NCBI GenBank assembly: GCA_021785515.1 | Contig: JAJYEX010000003.1 | Coordinates: 186,001-250,000 of the forward strand | Length of the DNA stretch: 64,000 nt | Direction: 5' to 3' | DNA from: Pseudomonadota bacterium | GTDB lineage: Bacteria > Pseudomonadota > Gammaproteobacteria > Acidiferrobacterales > UBA6901 | In this document: positions 19,230-26,930 of the stretch, piece after piece | Layout of the letters: the number at the start of each line of letters is the position of its first letter | Numbering within the stretch: position 1 is the stretch's first letter | The notes under the pieces: model-generated | What the model was told of the DNA's origin: nothing | What the model saw: only the letters and a program-made list of their open reading frames with translations | Database searches by the model: none | Position numbers and translations under genes: made by a program

Positions 19230-20132
19230 ATGAGCGATGATCGGACGATCGGCTTTATTGGTCTCGGACAGATGGGCTTGCCCATGGCCGCCAACCTGCT
19301 CCAGGCGGGTTTTCATCTGCGCGCCTACAATCGCACTCCAGGCCGTATCCAGAGTCTGGGGGCTGCCGGAGTTACGCCCGCAGCCAGGCCGGCCGAAGCC
19401 GCGGTGTCCGGAGGAATCGTTGTGACCATGGTGGCAAACGACCCGGTTCTCGAGGACGTGGTCTGCGGGATCGGCGGATTCGGGGAGGTGCTGGGCGAGG
19501 GCGGTGTGCATCTGTCCATGAGCACGGTTGCGCCGGCCACCGCACGACGACTGGCCGCCTATCATGCGGATCGCGGCAGCAGCTATGTGGCGGCGCCGGT
19601 ATTCGGGCGGCCGGAGGCAGCGGCGGCGAGGAAATTGTGGATCTGCGCTGCCGGAGCTCCGGATGCCAAATCCCGGGTGCGACCCGTGCTCGATGCGCTG
19701 GGGCAGCAGGTCTATGACTTCGGTGACAACCCGACGGCTGCAAACGTGGTCAAGCTTGCGGGAAATTTTCTGATTGCGAGCGCGCTGGAGGCCATGGCCG
19801 AGGCCTTTACGCTGGCCGCGAAAAACAGTGTCGATCCGGTCCGGTTCGCAAGCTTGATGAGCGAGACGCTATTCAGCAGCCCGGTGTACCGCAACTACGG
19901 CCAGATCATCGCATCGGGAGCATTTGAGCCGGCCGGCTTCCGGCTTGCGCTCGGAAAGAAGGATGTGGATCTCGTGCTGCAGACTGCCAGCGACAGCCGG
20001 GTGCCCATGCCCTTCGCCAGCCTTCTGCACGATCGCCTGCTTGCCGGTCTCGCACGCAATCGGGGTGAAATGGACTGGTCGGCGCTGGCCTTGGAGGTGC
20101 GTGAGGACGCCGGTCTCAGCGCCGGACCCTAG
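19230..20132 (+). CDS. NAD(P)-dependent beta-hydroxyacid dehydrogenase family protein
   Basis: About 300 residues. The N-terminal Rossmann motif 'IGFIGLGQMGLPMAANLLQAG' and the conserved 'NVVKLAGNFLIASALEAMAEAF' with the catalytic lysine mark the 3-hydroxyisobutyrate / glyoxylate-reductase superfamily. 'MSTVAPATAR' corresponds to the substrate-binding loop ('STxSP') and 'APVFGRPEAA' to the next motif. The substrate is unclear; glyoxylate or succinic semialdehyde reduction is typical for this subgroup. ATG 19230 has GGAG 9 nt upstream; ATG 19203 is an alternative. The last 17 bases overlap the convergent GNAT gene. Confidence 0.87.
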   Translation: MSDDRTIGFIGLGQMGLPMAANLLQAGFHLRAYNRTPGRIQSLGAAGVTPAARPAEAAVSGGIVVTMVANDPVLEDVVCGIGGFGEVLGEGGVHLSMSTVAPATARRLAAYHADRGSSYVAAPVFGRPEAAAARKLWICAAGAPDAKSRVRPVLDALGQQVYDFGDNPTAANVVKLAGNFLIASALEAMAEAFTLAAKNSVDPVRFASLMSETLFSSPVYRNYGQIIASGAFEPAGFRLALGKKDVDLVLQTASDSRVPMPFASLLHDRLLAGLARNRGEMDWSALALEVREDAGLSAGP

Positions 20133-20628
20133 AGTTGGTTTCCGCCCTGGGGCCTGCGGCCGGTCTGGCCCGGCGCAGGTCCAGAGCCAGACGCACCCCG
20201 TCGATGCCCCGACCGTAATAGTCGGGAAGCCGGCCGGCTTCCCGGAACCCGAACTGTTCATACAGGCGGCGTGCGCCGTGATTGCTGGCCCTGACCTCGG
20301 CGCGACAGGCTGAGAAGCCCTGCGTACGCCCCCAGGCCAGGCCCGAGCTGAGCAGGCGTTTACCCCAGCCCTGACCCCGCAGGCCCGGATGCACGGCCAG
20401 AGAATAGAGGCGCAACCAGCGTGCCCGGCCGTTGCCCGCCGTCAGCCAGCAGGCGACCGCCTGGCCGTCTGCTGCCAGCATCCATCGGGCGCGCGGATTG
20501 GCGAGCAGTCGTCGAAGCTGGCGGCGCGAGAAGGCGCCGTCGACCGTACCGAAGCATTCCCGTTCCAGAGCCTCGATCCGGTCGAGGTCCGCCGGCCTGG
20601 CGCGGCGTATCGCCGCCCCGCTCGTCAT
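20116..20628 (-). CDS. GNAT family N-acetyltransferase (RimI-like)
   Basis: A 170-residue acetyl-CoA-dependent transferase. The coenzyme A loop reads 'LAVHPGLRGQGWGKRLL', and 'NHGARRLYEQFGFREAGRLPDYY' is the typical RimI-type end. The substrate, probably a protein N-terminus or small amine, is unknown. Its ATG overlaps the stop of the DUF2156 gene (TAATGA arrangement), so the two are translationally coupled. Confidence 0.87.
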   Translation of the reverse strand: MTSGAAIRRARPADLDRIEALERECFGTVDGAFSRRQLRRLLANPRARWMLAADGQAVACWLTAGNGRARWLRLYSLAVHPGLRGQGWGKRLLSSGLAWGRTQGFSACRAEVRASNHGARRLYEQFGFREAGRLPDYYGRGIDGVRLALDLRRARPAAGPRAETNSRVRR

Positions 20629-21722
20629 TATTCGGACAAGGGGCGTCTCAGGATGACCTTCTCGCCGAACATCGCGGGCCGGTAGCTCATCTTCACGCGC
20701 CGCAGATTCTCGAAGCCGAGATCATCGCCCACATTGATGTAGGTGCAGCTGCTGAAGACCTTGCTGAATTCCCGAAACAGGTACTGGGCTGCGCCCTGGA
20801 TGTTGAAATTCGTTTTTTCAATGAGAACGTTGGCGACATTCGGGTTGAGACGCTCGCCGAAGGTGAAGCCCTCCAGGCGTCCATCGATGAACAGGCTGAG
20901 TCCTTCAAGGCCCAGCTCGTCGTACAGGGCGATAGCGCGCTGTATGGCCTTGCGTTCCATTTCCAGGTTATACAGGAATTCCTCCACCGGTCCGTCCGGC
21001 AGGGTCCGCAGACGGTTCTGCATCCAGGTGTTTACCAGAGCCCGCGCCTCTTCACGATGGTGGATGCTGAACGGAGCCAGGGAATGATTGGGGTAGGCGC
21101 GGCGGAACTGGTTGATTTCATTCCGTTTTGTCTTGTACGCATTGCCCCTGAGCTCGATCAAGTCCTGGGTGCGGTAGATATAGTCAGGATTGGTGACCTC
21201 GACGTGCCAGCGTTCGCCGTTGATCGTGGCCGCACCGGTCACAGCATTGAACTCCAGAACCTGGAGAAAATCCCTGTAGACATAATCCAGTCTGGCCTGC
21301 AGCGGCGAGGGATTGTACAGGTCCATGATTTTGACGCAGATCTTGAGCGCACGGTACTGGCGCGAGCTGCTCCCGAGAGGAGGCAGAAGCATGGTCAGTC
21401 CGTTGCCATTGAGGGCAAACAGGCAAAAACAGCCTTCAATGATCTGGTAAAAACCGCTCGCCTGAGCCAGCCAGATGACATTGTTGGCAAAGCTGTAATC
21501 CGATAGCGCCACGTTGCTGCGGGCGCAGGCTTCGTCAAAGTAGGCCCGGGCGTCGCGATCAAACGGGTAGAGCCGGTACTTGCCGGCGGCCAGGTAGCGT
21601 TTGGGGGGTGCTTCCTGGCGGGCAATTCGCTGACCGTCGGCGGCGCCGCCCGGTCGCAGCGGCTTGGGGCCGACCGGGGTCAGAAAGTGGATATCCATTA
21701 CAGTGTTGACGGCGTTCAGCAT
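20628..21722 (-). CDS. DUF2156 / phosphatidylglycerol lysyltransferase C-terminal-like protein
   Basis: A 364-residue soluble protein resembling the GNAT-fold DUF2156 domain found at the end of MprF but without membrane helices. Landmarks are 'YDELGLEGLSLFIDGRLEGFTFGERLN', 'KTNFNIQGAAQYLFREF' and the terminal 'YINVGDDLGFENLRRVKMSYRP'. By family knowledge such proteins are tRNA-dependent or CoA-dependent acyl or aminoacyl transferases; the substrate is unknown. The start at 21722 has AAGGGG 7 nt upstream. It is coupled to the GNAT gene and may be read from the promoter at 22017-22045 past a terminator. Confidence 0.8.
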   Translation of the reverse strand: MLNAVNTVMDIHFLTPVGPKPLRPGGAADGQRIARQEAPPKRYLAAGKYRLYPFDRDARAYFDEACARSNVALSDYSFANNVIWLAQASGFYQIIEGCFCLFALNGNGLTMLLPPLGSSSRQYRALKICVKIMDLYNPSPLQARLDYVYRDFLQVLEFNAVTGAATINGERWHVEVTNPDYIYRTQDLIELRGNAYKTKRNEINQFRRAYPNHSLAPFSIHHREEARALVNTWMQNRLRTLPDGPVEEFLYNLEMERKAIQRAIALYDELGLEGLSLFIDGRLEGFTFGERLNPNVANVLIEKTNFNIQGAAQYLFREFSKVFSSCTYINVGDDLGFENLRRVKMSYRPAMFGEKVILRRPLSE

Positions 21723-21887
21723 GGGCGGACCCCTTCGCAGCCGTGGCTGCCGCAGATCCTGGCGCACGCTGGCGCCGTCATAGGTTCGGGAGGTTCGTTT
21801 TCGTTCTGTTTGGGCACGGCGGCTCCTTTTCCGGGGGTAAGATTGATTCAGGTATTCAGGGTGATGGTGCGCGCGGCAGGATGGCAT

Positions 21888-21913
21888 AAAAAAACGGGGC
21901 ATCGGAGCCCCGT
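21888..21913 (-). terminator. Intrinsic terminator on the minus strand
   Basis: Read on the minus strand, ACGGGGC pairs with GCCCCGT around a 6-nt loop and is followed by a run of seven T. It is a strong rho-independent terminator. It lies 166 nt upstream of the DUF2156 gene and downstream of a minus-strand promoter, so it ends a short transcript. Confidence 0.85.
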
Positions 21914-22010
21914 CCAGCGCGCGTTGACAGCAAACCCTCGCAAGCGTGTGGCAGCGAAGGTCGGACTCAGTCCGGTACTACAGCAGTCGACAGAAGCAGT
22001 CATGATCTGA
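21888..22010 (-). ncRNA. Candidate small RNA or transcription attenuator
   Basis: A short transcription unit of about 120 nt bounded by a good sigma70-like promoter (22017-22045) and a strong terminator (21888-21913). Inside is a small hairpin (CGGAC/GTCCG) and no convincing gene; a 51-codon frame overlaps it but runs through the terminator. It could be a free small RNA or a leader that attenuates the DUF2156-GNAT operon downstream. No known RNA family was recognised. Confidence 0.5.
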
Positions 22011-22016
22011 TGTCGG

Positions 22017-22045
22017 TATTTACTCTCTAGTGTAGACGATTGCAA
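22017..22045 (-). promoter_or_regulatory. Sigma70-type promoter, minus strand
   Basis: On the minus strand TTGCAA (22045-22040) and TAAATA (22022-22017) are separated by exactly 17 nt. The match to consensus is 4 of 6 in each box. The predicted start is near 22010, giving the short transcript that ends at 21888. Confidence 0.5.
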
Positions 22046-22363
22046 GCGGTTTTTGCGGGCGTCGGCGGTAGTCCGGTGATTACGCAACGGGTGGCGACTG
22101 AACGCCGGCTGACGGCGGCAGTGTTGGATGTCGTGCGGGCGGCAAGCCGCTGCCCCGGGAGGTCGGCCGCCGGGTTTCCGGGCGATGCTCGTAGAACCCG
22201 ACAGCCCGACATGCTGGCCAACGGAAGCGGGAATCGCGCTGGGGGAAGGGCCCCGGTAACGGTCCACGCGGCCCTGGGATGACGAGGGTGCCTGTCGGCT
22301 GGCGGCAGTCTGATTAAATGCGCCGGAACCTTGCCCCCACCGCGCCGGTTTGTGGGGATGGAT

Positions 22364-22807
22364 TCAGCGTTTTGGCGGATCGGTACCGCTGGCGCGCGCA
22401 AGGCAGTCCAGGTAGGCGTTCATGTCCGGTATGCCGCTGCCGCGTTCTGCCTGCCAAAGCGTTTCGCCAAGACAGTCCATCATGCGGTGTTCGGCGTCGT
22501 GCTCGCTGCCTGTGGCGCACAGCGCCGCATAGCACGCGCGAATGCCCGCAGGCTGGTCTATGGACAGCTGTTCCGCGATCGCAATATGCATGGCAAGGTG
22601 CAGGAACGGGTTGGTCTGTCCGGATTCGGCCGGGTAGTCCCGGTCGCTGCGGTTGTCCCGGTTCTCAAGAAAGGTGTGGTACTCGGGGTGCCGCCCGGCC
22701 ACCGCCACGATCAGAGGCTCGATTCCTTCGAGTGGCAAGCCTTGACGGTAGTGCTGCCAGGCGCGGAAGAAAATCAGCCGCAGGCGGGTACGGTCCTGCG
22801 TGTACAT
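22364..22807 (-). CDS. DUF1841 family protein
   Basis: A 147-residue protein matching DUF1841 over its full length: 'MYTQDRTRLRLIFFRAWQ', 'HPEYHTFLENRD', 'ESGQTNPFLHLAMHIAIAEQLSID', 'AEHRMMDCLGETLWQAERG'. The conserved histidines suggest metal binding, but the function is unknown. It starts 8 nt after the FIST gene in the same direction. The order nth-FIST-DUF1841 here looks like one operon with overlapping or near-overlapping ends. Confidence 0.88.
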   Translation of the reverse strand: MYTQDRTRLRLIFFRAWQHYRQGLPLEGIEPLIVAVAGRHPEYHTFLENRDNRSDRDYPAESGQTNPFLHLAMHIAIAEQLSIDQPAGIRACYAALCATGSEHDAEHRMMDCLGETLWQAERGSGIPDMNAYLDCLARASGTDPPKR

Positions 22808-22814
22808 GAGCTGC

Positions 22815-23921
22815 TCAGGCCGACTGTACCCGGAACAGGCCGAGCACCGTCGAGTACTGATAGAGGTGGTTGCCGCCATCCACCGGTCCGATCTCGCCGT
22901 TTCCGTAGAAACCGATGATCGGCAGGTCCGGAAAGTGGCCGCGCAACAGGTCCAGATCGCGATCCCGGTTTCCATAGAAATTCGGGCCGCGTCCCATGCA
23001 GGGAAACAGAAGCGCGAAATCCGGTGGGGCCGCGAGCAGCGTGCGCGCGCGGTCGATCGTCAGGAGCATGTCGCGCTCGGCAGCGAGCGTATCGCGCATC
23101 GCCCAGAACAACCGCTCGCCACGCGCAGGCGGATGCGACAGCGTGATTGACTGATCATTCAGGTTGGCCGAGACGATATGGTCCAGCCGGAAGCGTCCGT
23201 CCCGTATCGCGGTGTGCGGGTCGCCATAGGTGACGCCGCCCATGATCAGGTGCAACGGAATGTGGTCCAGTTCACGTACGCCGACGGGGAGGGCCTGAAC
23301 CAGGACGTTGAGTGCCGGATAATGGCCGAGGCGCAATACGTCGTACCCATGTACTTCCGCGATTTCGATCGGCGAGGTGAGCGCCCGGACTCCCTGTGAG
23401 GTCCAGATCGCTGCCCGGCATCCCGAGATCACCGCCTCCGCCCGGCCGCCGTCGACAATCCGGCAGCCGCTCCATACCCGGAACGGTCCTTGACCGAAAA
23501 TGTCTCCGGATACGGCACCGATTCGTGGTACGGGCCGGTCAAACCATTCGGCGGTGGCGCCTGCCGGCGTGCACAGGCTCAGTACCGCCTGCCCCTCCTG
23601 CACATCCTGTACCTCAGGCAGGGCGAGCTGCAATGCGTCCCCGAAAACCATCGCGGCCGCCCCGGGGCTGTCGAGCAGCCATTCCTGCTCGGTCAGAACG
23701 CCGGCACCGGTACAGCCGACGATCTGCAGGCAGCCGGCGGCACGGGCTGCGGCGCGTAGTGCGGCCTCCGGGCGGCCCGCATAATGGGGGGTAAGGAACA
23801 ACAGTACGCCATTGGCAGTCGTCAGTCCGGCACGTTCCAGGGCCGCGGCCACGGCACGTTCGGCGTGGTCCGGTACGGCCTGTGCGCCGTAGCTGATACC
23901 GGTAGCGACAGATCGGCTCAT
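22815..23921 (-). CDS. FIST domain small-ligand sensory protein
   Basis: A 368-residue soluble protein made of the FIST N-domain (about 30-200) and FIST C-domain (about 210-355). 'GVLLFLTPHY', 'QIVGCTGAGVL' and the C-terminal 'ALLFPCMGRG....FGN'-like segment with 'PIIGFYGNGEIGPV' are typical. FIST domains bind small ligands, probably amino acids, and often accompany signalling domains; here the protein has none. Its ATG overlaps the stop of nth by 4 nt (ATGA). Confidence 0.88.
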   Translation of the reverse strand: MSRSVATGISYGAQAVPDHAERAVAAALERAGLTTANGVLLFLTPHYAGRPEAALRAAARAAGCLQIVGCTGAGVLTEQEWLLDSPGAAAMVFGDALQLALPEVQDVQEGQAVLSLCTPAGATAEWFDRPVPRIGAVSGDIFGQGPFRVWSGCRIVDGGRAEAVISGCRAAIWTSQGVRALTSPIEIAEVHGYDVLRLGHYPALNVLVQALPVGVRELDHIPLHLIMGGVTYGDPHTAIRDGRFRLDHIVSANLNDQSITLSHPPARGERLFWAMRDTLAAERDMLLTIDRARTLLAAPPDFALLFPCMGRGPNFYGNRDRDLDLLRGHFPDLPIIGFYGNGEIGPVDGGNHLYQYSTVLGLFRVQSA

Positions 23922-24637
23922 GCGTCTAATTTATCCGGGTACGTGCACAAATCATAGATCACGCAGCTGCCGCATCGTGGTTTGCGCGCAACGCAGGTGT
24001 AGCGTCCGTGCAGGATCAGCCAGTGGTGTGCGTCCTGGCGGTAGCGGGCGGGTACCGCCTTGAGGAGGTTTTTCTCGACTTCGATCACCGTGCGACCCGG
24101 AGCGAGCCCGGTACGGTTTGCCACGCGGAAGATATGGGTATCGACCGCGATGGTGGGCTGGCCGAATGCCGTATTGAGTATGACGTTGGCGGTCTTGCGG
24201 CCTACCCCCGGCAGGGCCTCGAGTGCGGCGCGCGTAGACGGCACCTCGCCACCGTGTCTGGCCAGCAGCAGGCCGCAGGTTTTCATAATATTGGCAGCCT
24301 TGGTGTTATAGAGGCCGATTGTCCGGATGTGATTCTTCAGGCGCCGGAGCCCGAGATCGAGCATGGCCTGGGGCGTAGCGGCGGCCGCGAACAGTCCGGC
24401 GGTGGCTTTGTTTACGCTGCGGTCCGTCGCCTGGGCCGAAAGCATGACGGCCACCAGCAGCTCGAAGGGTGTCCGGTAATGCAGTTCCGTGGCGGGTGCC
24501 GGATTCTCGGCCTTCAGGCGCTCGAACAGCAGACGCCGCCGCGCCGGAGCGAGAAGGCTGGCCGGCGCGGTGCGCTGCGCGCGGCCGGATTGCCGGCTCG
24601 TTGCGGAGCGGTGTCGCTGTCGGGCGCGTGTCTTCAG
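23918..24637 (-). CDS. nth: Endonuclease III; start codon unresolved
   Basis: A DNA glycosylase/AP lyase for oxidised pyrimidines. The helix-hairpin-helix 'LPGVGRKTANV' holds the catalytic lysine, 'AVDTHIFR' the catalytic aspartate, and C-x6-C-x2-C-x5-C at the end binds a [4Fe-4S] cluster. Homology to E. coli Nth clearly runs upstream of the first GTG (24454): 'LLFERLKAENPAPATELHY' and 'TPFELLVAVMLSAQATD' are in frame. No ATG, GTG or TTG lies between that region and the upstream stop. A CTG at 24637, overlapping the stop of the previous gene as CTGA, is the best candidate and is used here. Otherwise the gene has lost its start or translates a shortened form from 24454. Confidence 0.85.
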   Translation of the reverse strand: MKTRARQRHRSATSRQSGRAQRTAPASLLAPARRRLLFERLKAENPAPATELHYRTPFELLVAVMLSAQATDRSVNKATAGLFAAAATPQAMLDLGLRRLKNHIRTIGLYNTKAANIMKTCGLLLARHGGEVPSTRAALEALPGVGRKTANVILNTAFGQPTIAVDTHIFRVANRTGLAPGRTVIEVEKNLLKAVPARYRQDAHHWLILHGRYTCVARKPRCGSCVIYDLCTYPDKLDA

Positions 24638-25050
24638 GTGTGACGGTAGCGCCCGATCTCTGGCGGGGCGGGCCGGGGATGCTGGGTGGCTTCCTGACTG
24701 AGTTGAGCCACCATCTGGTCATGTTGCCGTTCGAGGTCGTGCATGGCGTGTTCGTCCAGTTTCGGAAAGATCACGTTCTCGATGAATTTCCCCAGATCCA
24801 GCATGGGCGTCGCCCACATGTAGTCGTGCAGATGAAAATTTCCGTGTGCATGCTGTCCGAACGGGTAACCGCTCAGTTCCACGGCCTTCGTGCAGGACAG
24901 GTCCGGATCCTTAAGAACGAAACTCCTGGCCCACTCATGCCACCAACGGTAATACCGTTCCTGCAGTTCCAGGCTGAGACCGAGGTCTTCGAAGAAGGCA
25001 AACACGGCAACTCGGTTTGCCTTGCCGCTAAACGGAAAATGACCGGACAT
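24634..25050 (-). CDS. Uncharacterised protein upstream of nth
   Basis: A 138-residue soluble protein that I do not recognise. It is rich in aromatic residues and histidine ('YYRWWHEWARSFV', 'FGQHAHGNFHLHDYMWATPML'), which could bind metal or haem. The C-terminal 30 residues are Gln/Pro-rich and probably disordered. Its stop codon overlaps the likely CTG start of nth, so the two are coupled. It shows no signal peptide and no membrane helix. Confidence 0.6.
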   Translation of the reverse strand: MSGHFPFSGKANRVAVFAFFEDLGLSLELQERYYRWWHEWARSFVLKDPDLSCTKAVELSGYPFGQHAHGNFHLHDYMWATPMLDLGKFIENVIFPKLDEHAMHDLERQHDQMVAQLSQEATQHPRPAPPEIGRYRHT

Positions 25051-25429
25051 GCATTGGCCTCCTGCTGGCTGGTGTTCAGGTCCCTAACGGGACGGACACG
25101 CTATTTTAGAAGTGGACGAGCCATTTGCCAATGAACGGCCCGGCAGCCCGCTATTTCCGGGCGCCCGCTGATGGCATCAGGGCCACGATGCCAGCCCCCT
25201 TAAAAAAGGGCATCGAGTGCTGAACTCAATGCGGAAACGAAATGGCCGAAGCCTCGGCGGGCGAGTCGCAAGATACGGTGACAGCGCGAGCGTGCAGGCT
25301 GTAACGCGAGTGAACGCCGAGCAGACCTCGAATGCCATCGTGCCGGCCGACCCGGTAGTTTTTGACCGGGGGGCTGAGACGGCGGCGGAAGTGAGCATGG
25401 CCGGAACCGCAGACACCGCACCTTGATAG
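25051..25429. other. Intergenic stretch before tusE
   Basis: About 380 nt. A hairpin is possible at about 25188-25217 (CGATG..CATCG with CCCTT/AAGGG inside). A 69-codon frame starting with GTG at 25217 has AAGGG 6 nt upstream, but its product has no recognisable features, so I do not call it a gene. Confidence 0.4.
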
Positions 25430-25458
25430 TTGACTAAATAACTCACCTTTTGCATAAT
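25430..25458 (+). promoter_or_regulatory. Sigma70 promoter of tusE
   Basis: TTGACT (25430-25435) and CATAAT (25453-25458) are separated by exactly 17 nt, matching consensus in 5 of 6 positions in each box. The surroundings are AT-rich in an otherwise GC-rich window. The start site would lie near 25465, giving a leader of about 28 nt. Confidence 0.75.
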
Positions 25459-25492
25459 TTTAAATGTATTCAATTTTAGCGAGAGTCTTGTC

Positions 25493-25786
25493 ATGGAAAT
25501 TCCCCAACGCGACGGCGACGGATACCTCATTGACCGCAGCTTATGGACGTCGGAGGTTGCCCGAGCCATGGCGCAAGCCGATGGTTTTGCGCTGGATGAC
25601 CTGAAATGGTCACACATCGTTAAGGCGCGCGAATTTTATGAGCAGTTCGGCGTCGTTCCGCCGATTCGCAAATTCGCCAAGTTTGTCGAGTTTGATCAGA
25701 AGGATATGTTCAAGCTCTGGCTGACGGGGCCGATGAAGCCCATCACCAAGTATGGTGGTTTGCCCAAGCCAACGGGTTGCGTGTAG
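25493..25786 (+). CDS. TusE/DsrC/DsvC family sulfur-relay protein
   Basis: A 97-residue sulfur carrier with the family end 'GLPKPTGCV', whose penultimate cysteine (CysA) carries persulfide sulfur. The second cysteine of true DsrC proteins, about 11 residues before it, is replaced (the segment reads 'PITKYGGLPKP'). The protein is therefore more like TusE (tRNA 2-thiouridine relay) or a DsrC-like protein of sulfur oxidisers than the DsrC of dissimilatory sulfite reductase systems. 'DGYLIDRSLW', 'REFYEQFGVVPPIRKFAKFV' are typical. It is monocistronic with its own strong promoter; no tusBCD or dsr genes are near. Confidence 0.88.
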   Translation: MEIPQRDGDGYLIDRSLWTSEVARAMAQADGFALDDLKWSHIVKAREFYEQFGVVPPIRKFAKFVEFDQKDMFKLWLTGPMKPITKYGGLPKPTGCV

Positions 25787-25987
25787 CGCTTATCCGGCAT
25801 TGATTGTCCGGATGAGTGGAAACGATAGGGAGGCCCGGTTGGGGTCTTGCCTTGGGTGGACTCATCCGTCGGTCTGAACCGCCAACCTGCTATGAGCGCT
25901 CGTTAAGCGACTATGCAAAGCGTGCTGACCGAGCCGGCCAGCACCGCAGGCATGCTGACGCATGTTCGGGCATGGAAGCACCCATAA

Positions 25988-26614
25988 TCAACGGCGATAC
26001 GCGCGCCGGCAGAAGCAGTAAACAAATTCCTGCGTTTTGCCTGCTGGAGTCGTGTGCAGCTCAGTCGCATGTGAGATCAGCTCGTAGCCGGTGTCGAATT
26101 CACCATGCAGGCTCTCGGGTGTATAGCGGCGCACGTCCAGGTTCGAACACTGCAATGGCCCGTTCGGGCCAAAAGTGGCAACAACAACGTACCCCCCTGG
26201 CCGCACGGATCGCCAGACCTGATCAACATAGCGTTTGCGGTCTTCGTCTTGCGTCAGAAAGTGAAATACCGCCCGATCGTGCCAGATGTCATAGGTCGCC
26301 GGAGGCAGTTCGATGTTCCGGATGTCGCCAACCAGCCAATTCACCTGGCCTGCCCGATTGGCCAACCGGACCTTGCTCGCGGCGAGTGCGGAGATGGAAA
26401 TGTCGAGCGCCGTGACATGACGGTAGCCCGCATCAAGCAGGTCATCGACCAGCACGGACGCCCCCGCGCCAACATCGATGATAGCGGCCTCTTCGGGTTT
26501 CAAACCCGTTTGACGGATCATGTCTAGCGAACGCCCGGCGTGCTCCTGAAACCAGCTTACCTGGTCAGTCGCTTTCGTCCGATACACGTTTTCCCAATGC
26601 TCAGCGTTGTTCAC
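25988..26614 (-). CDS. Class I SAM-dependent methyltransferase
   Basis: A 208-residue enzyme. 'EHWENVYRTKATDQVSWFQ' is the typical start of a family of small methyltransferases (methyltransferase type 11/12). Motif I is 'IIDVGAGASVLVDDLL', motif II region 'VTALDISISALAASK', motif post-I 'YDIWHDRAVFHFL', followed by 'VRPGGYVVVATF'. The substrate is unknown; tellurite/thiopurine-like or small-molecule methylation is possible. The start is a GTG at 26614 with GGGGA upstream. The gene is slightly less GC-rich than the core genes and borders the IS remnants. Confidence 0.85.
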   Translation of the reverse strand: MNNAEHWENVYRTKATDQVSWFQEHAGRSLDMIRQTGLKPEEAAIIDVGAGASVLVDDLLDAGYRHVTALDISISALAASKVRLANRAGQVNWLVGDIRNIELPPATYDIWHDRAVFHFLTQDEDRKRYVDQVWRSVRPGGYVVVATFGPNGPLQCSNLDVRRYTPESLHGEFDTGYELISHATELHTTPAGKTQEFVYCFCRRAYRR

Positions 26615-26726
26615 TTGGTCCCCGCGCGTAATGATCAAGCCTCGTTGTAGCGCTAGGCCATTCTAGGGCAACCCGGGGCCAACTAACAATCAGGACATGA
26701 TCCCCATTACCCGCACGTAATTTAAG

Positions 26727-26930
26727 CGGGAGAACCAGAAGGTTAAAGGACTATTTGCTGAAATCGGGCTCGCCAAGGTAGCACGTAAAGGATCTTCTCA
26801 ACCGGAAAATGGTAAGCCTGCAGGCCAAGCGCGATACGGTGACGGTGCTCATGAGCGAACGTCACTTGTGTTTAACCCATGCCTGCGGGCTCATTGGGAT
26901 CTCCCGCTCGCTTTACCTACCAGTCCGGTC
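26727..26930 (+). mobile_element. Decayed IS3-family (IS407-like) transposase, left piece
   Basis: Translation in two frames shows the end of OrfA ('RENQKVKGLFAEIGLAK') and then the beginning of OrfB ('QAKRDTVTVLMSERHLCLTHACGLIGISRSLY'), typical of IS407-type transposases. Frames are broken and CpG-type decay has changed key residues. The right piece lies in the same order and strand at 28749-29075. The two pieces are separated by the lipoprotein gene and lack about 50 codons of OrfB between them. Confidence 0.7.

Noticed and set aside
20628-21722. Possible second MprF-type synthase (DUF2156) acting with mprF
   Set aside because: It lacks membrane helices and lies 9 kb away in another operon; a shared role in lipid lysylation cannot be supported from sequence alone.
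25217-25426. A 69-codon frame with GTG start and AAGGG upstream
   Set aside because: The product has no signature and the frame lies partly in a possible hairpin; kept only as a note.
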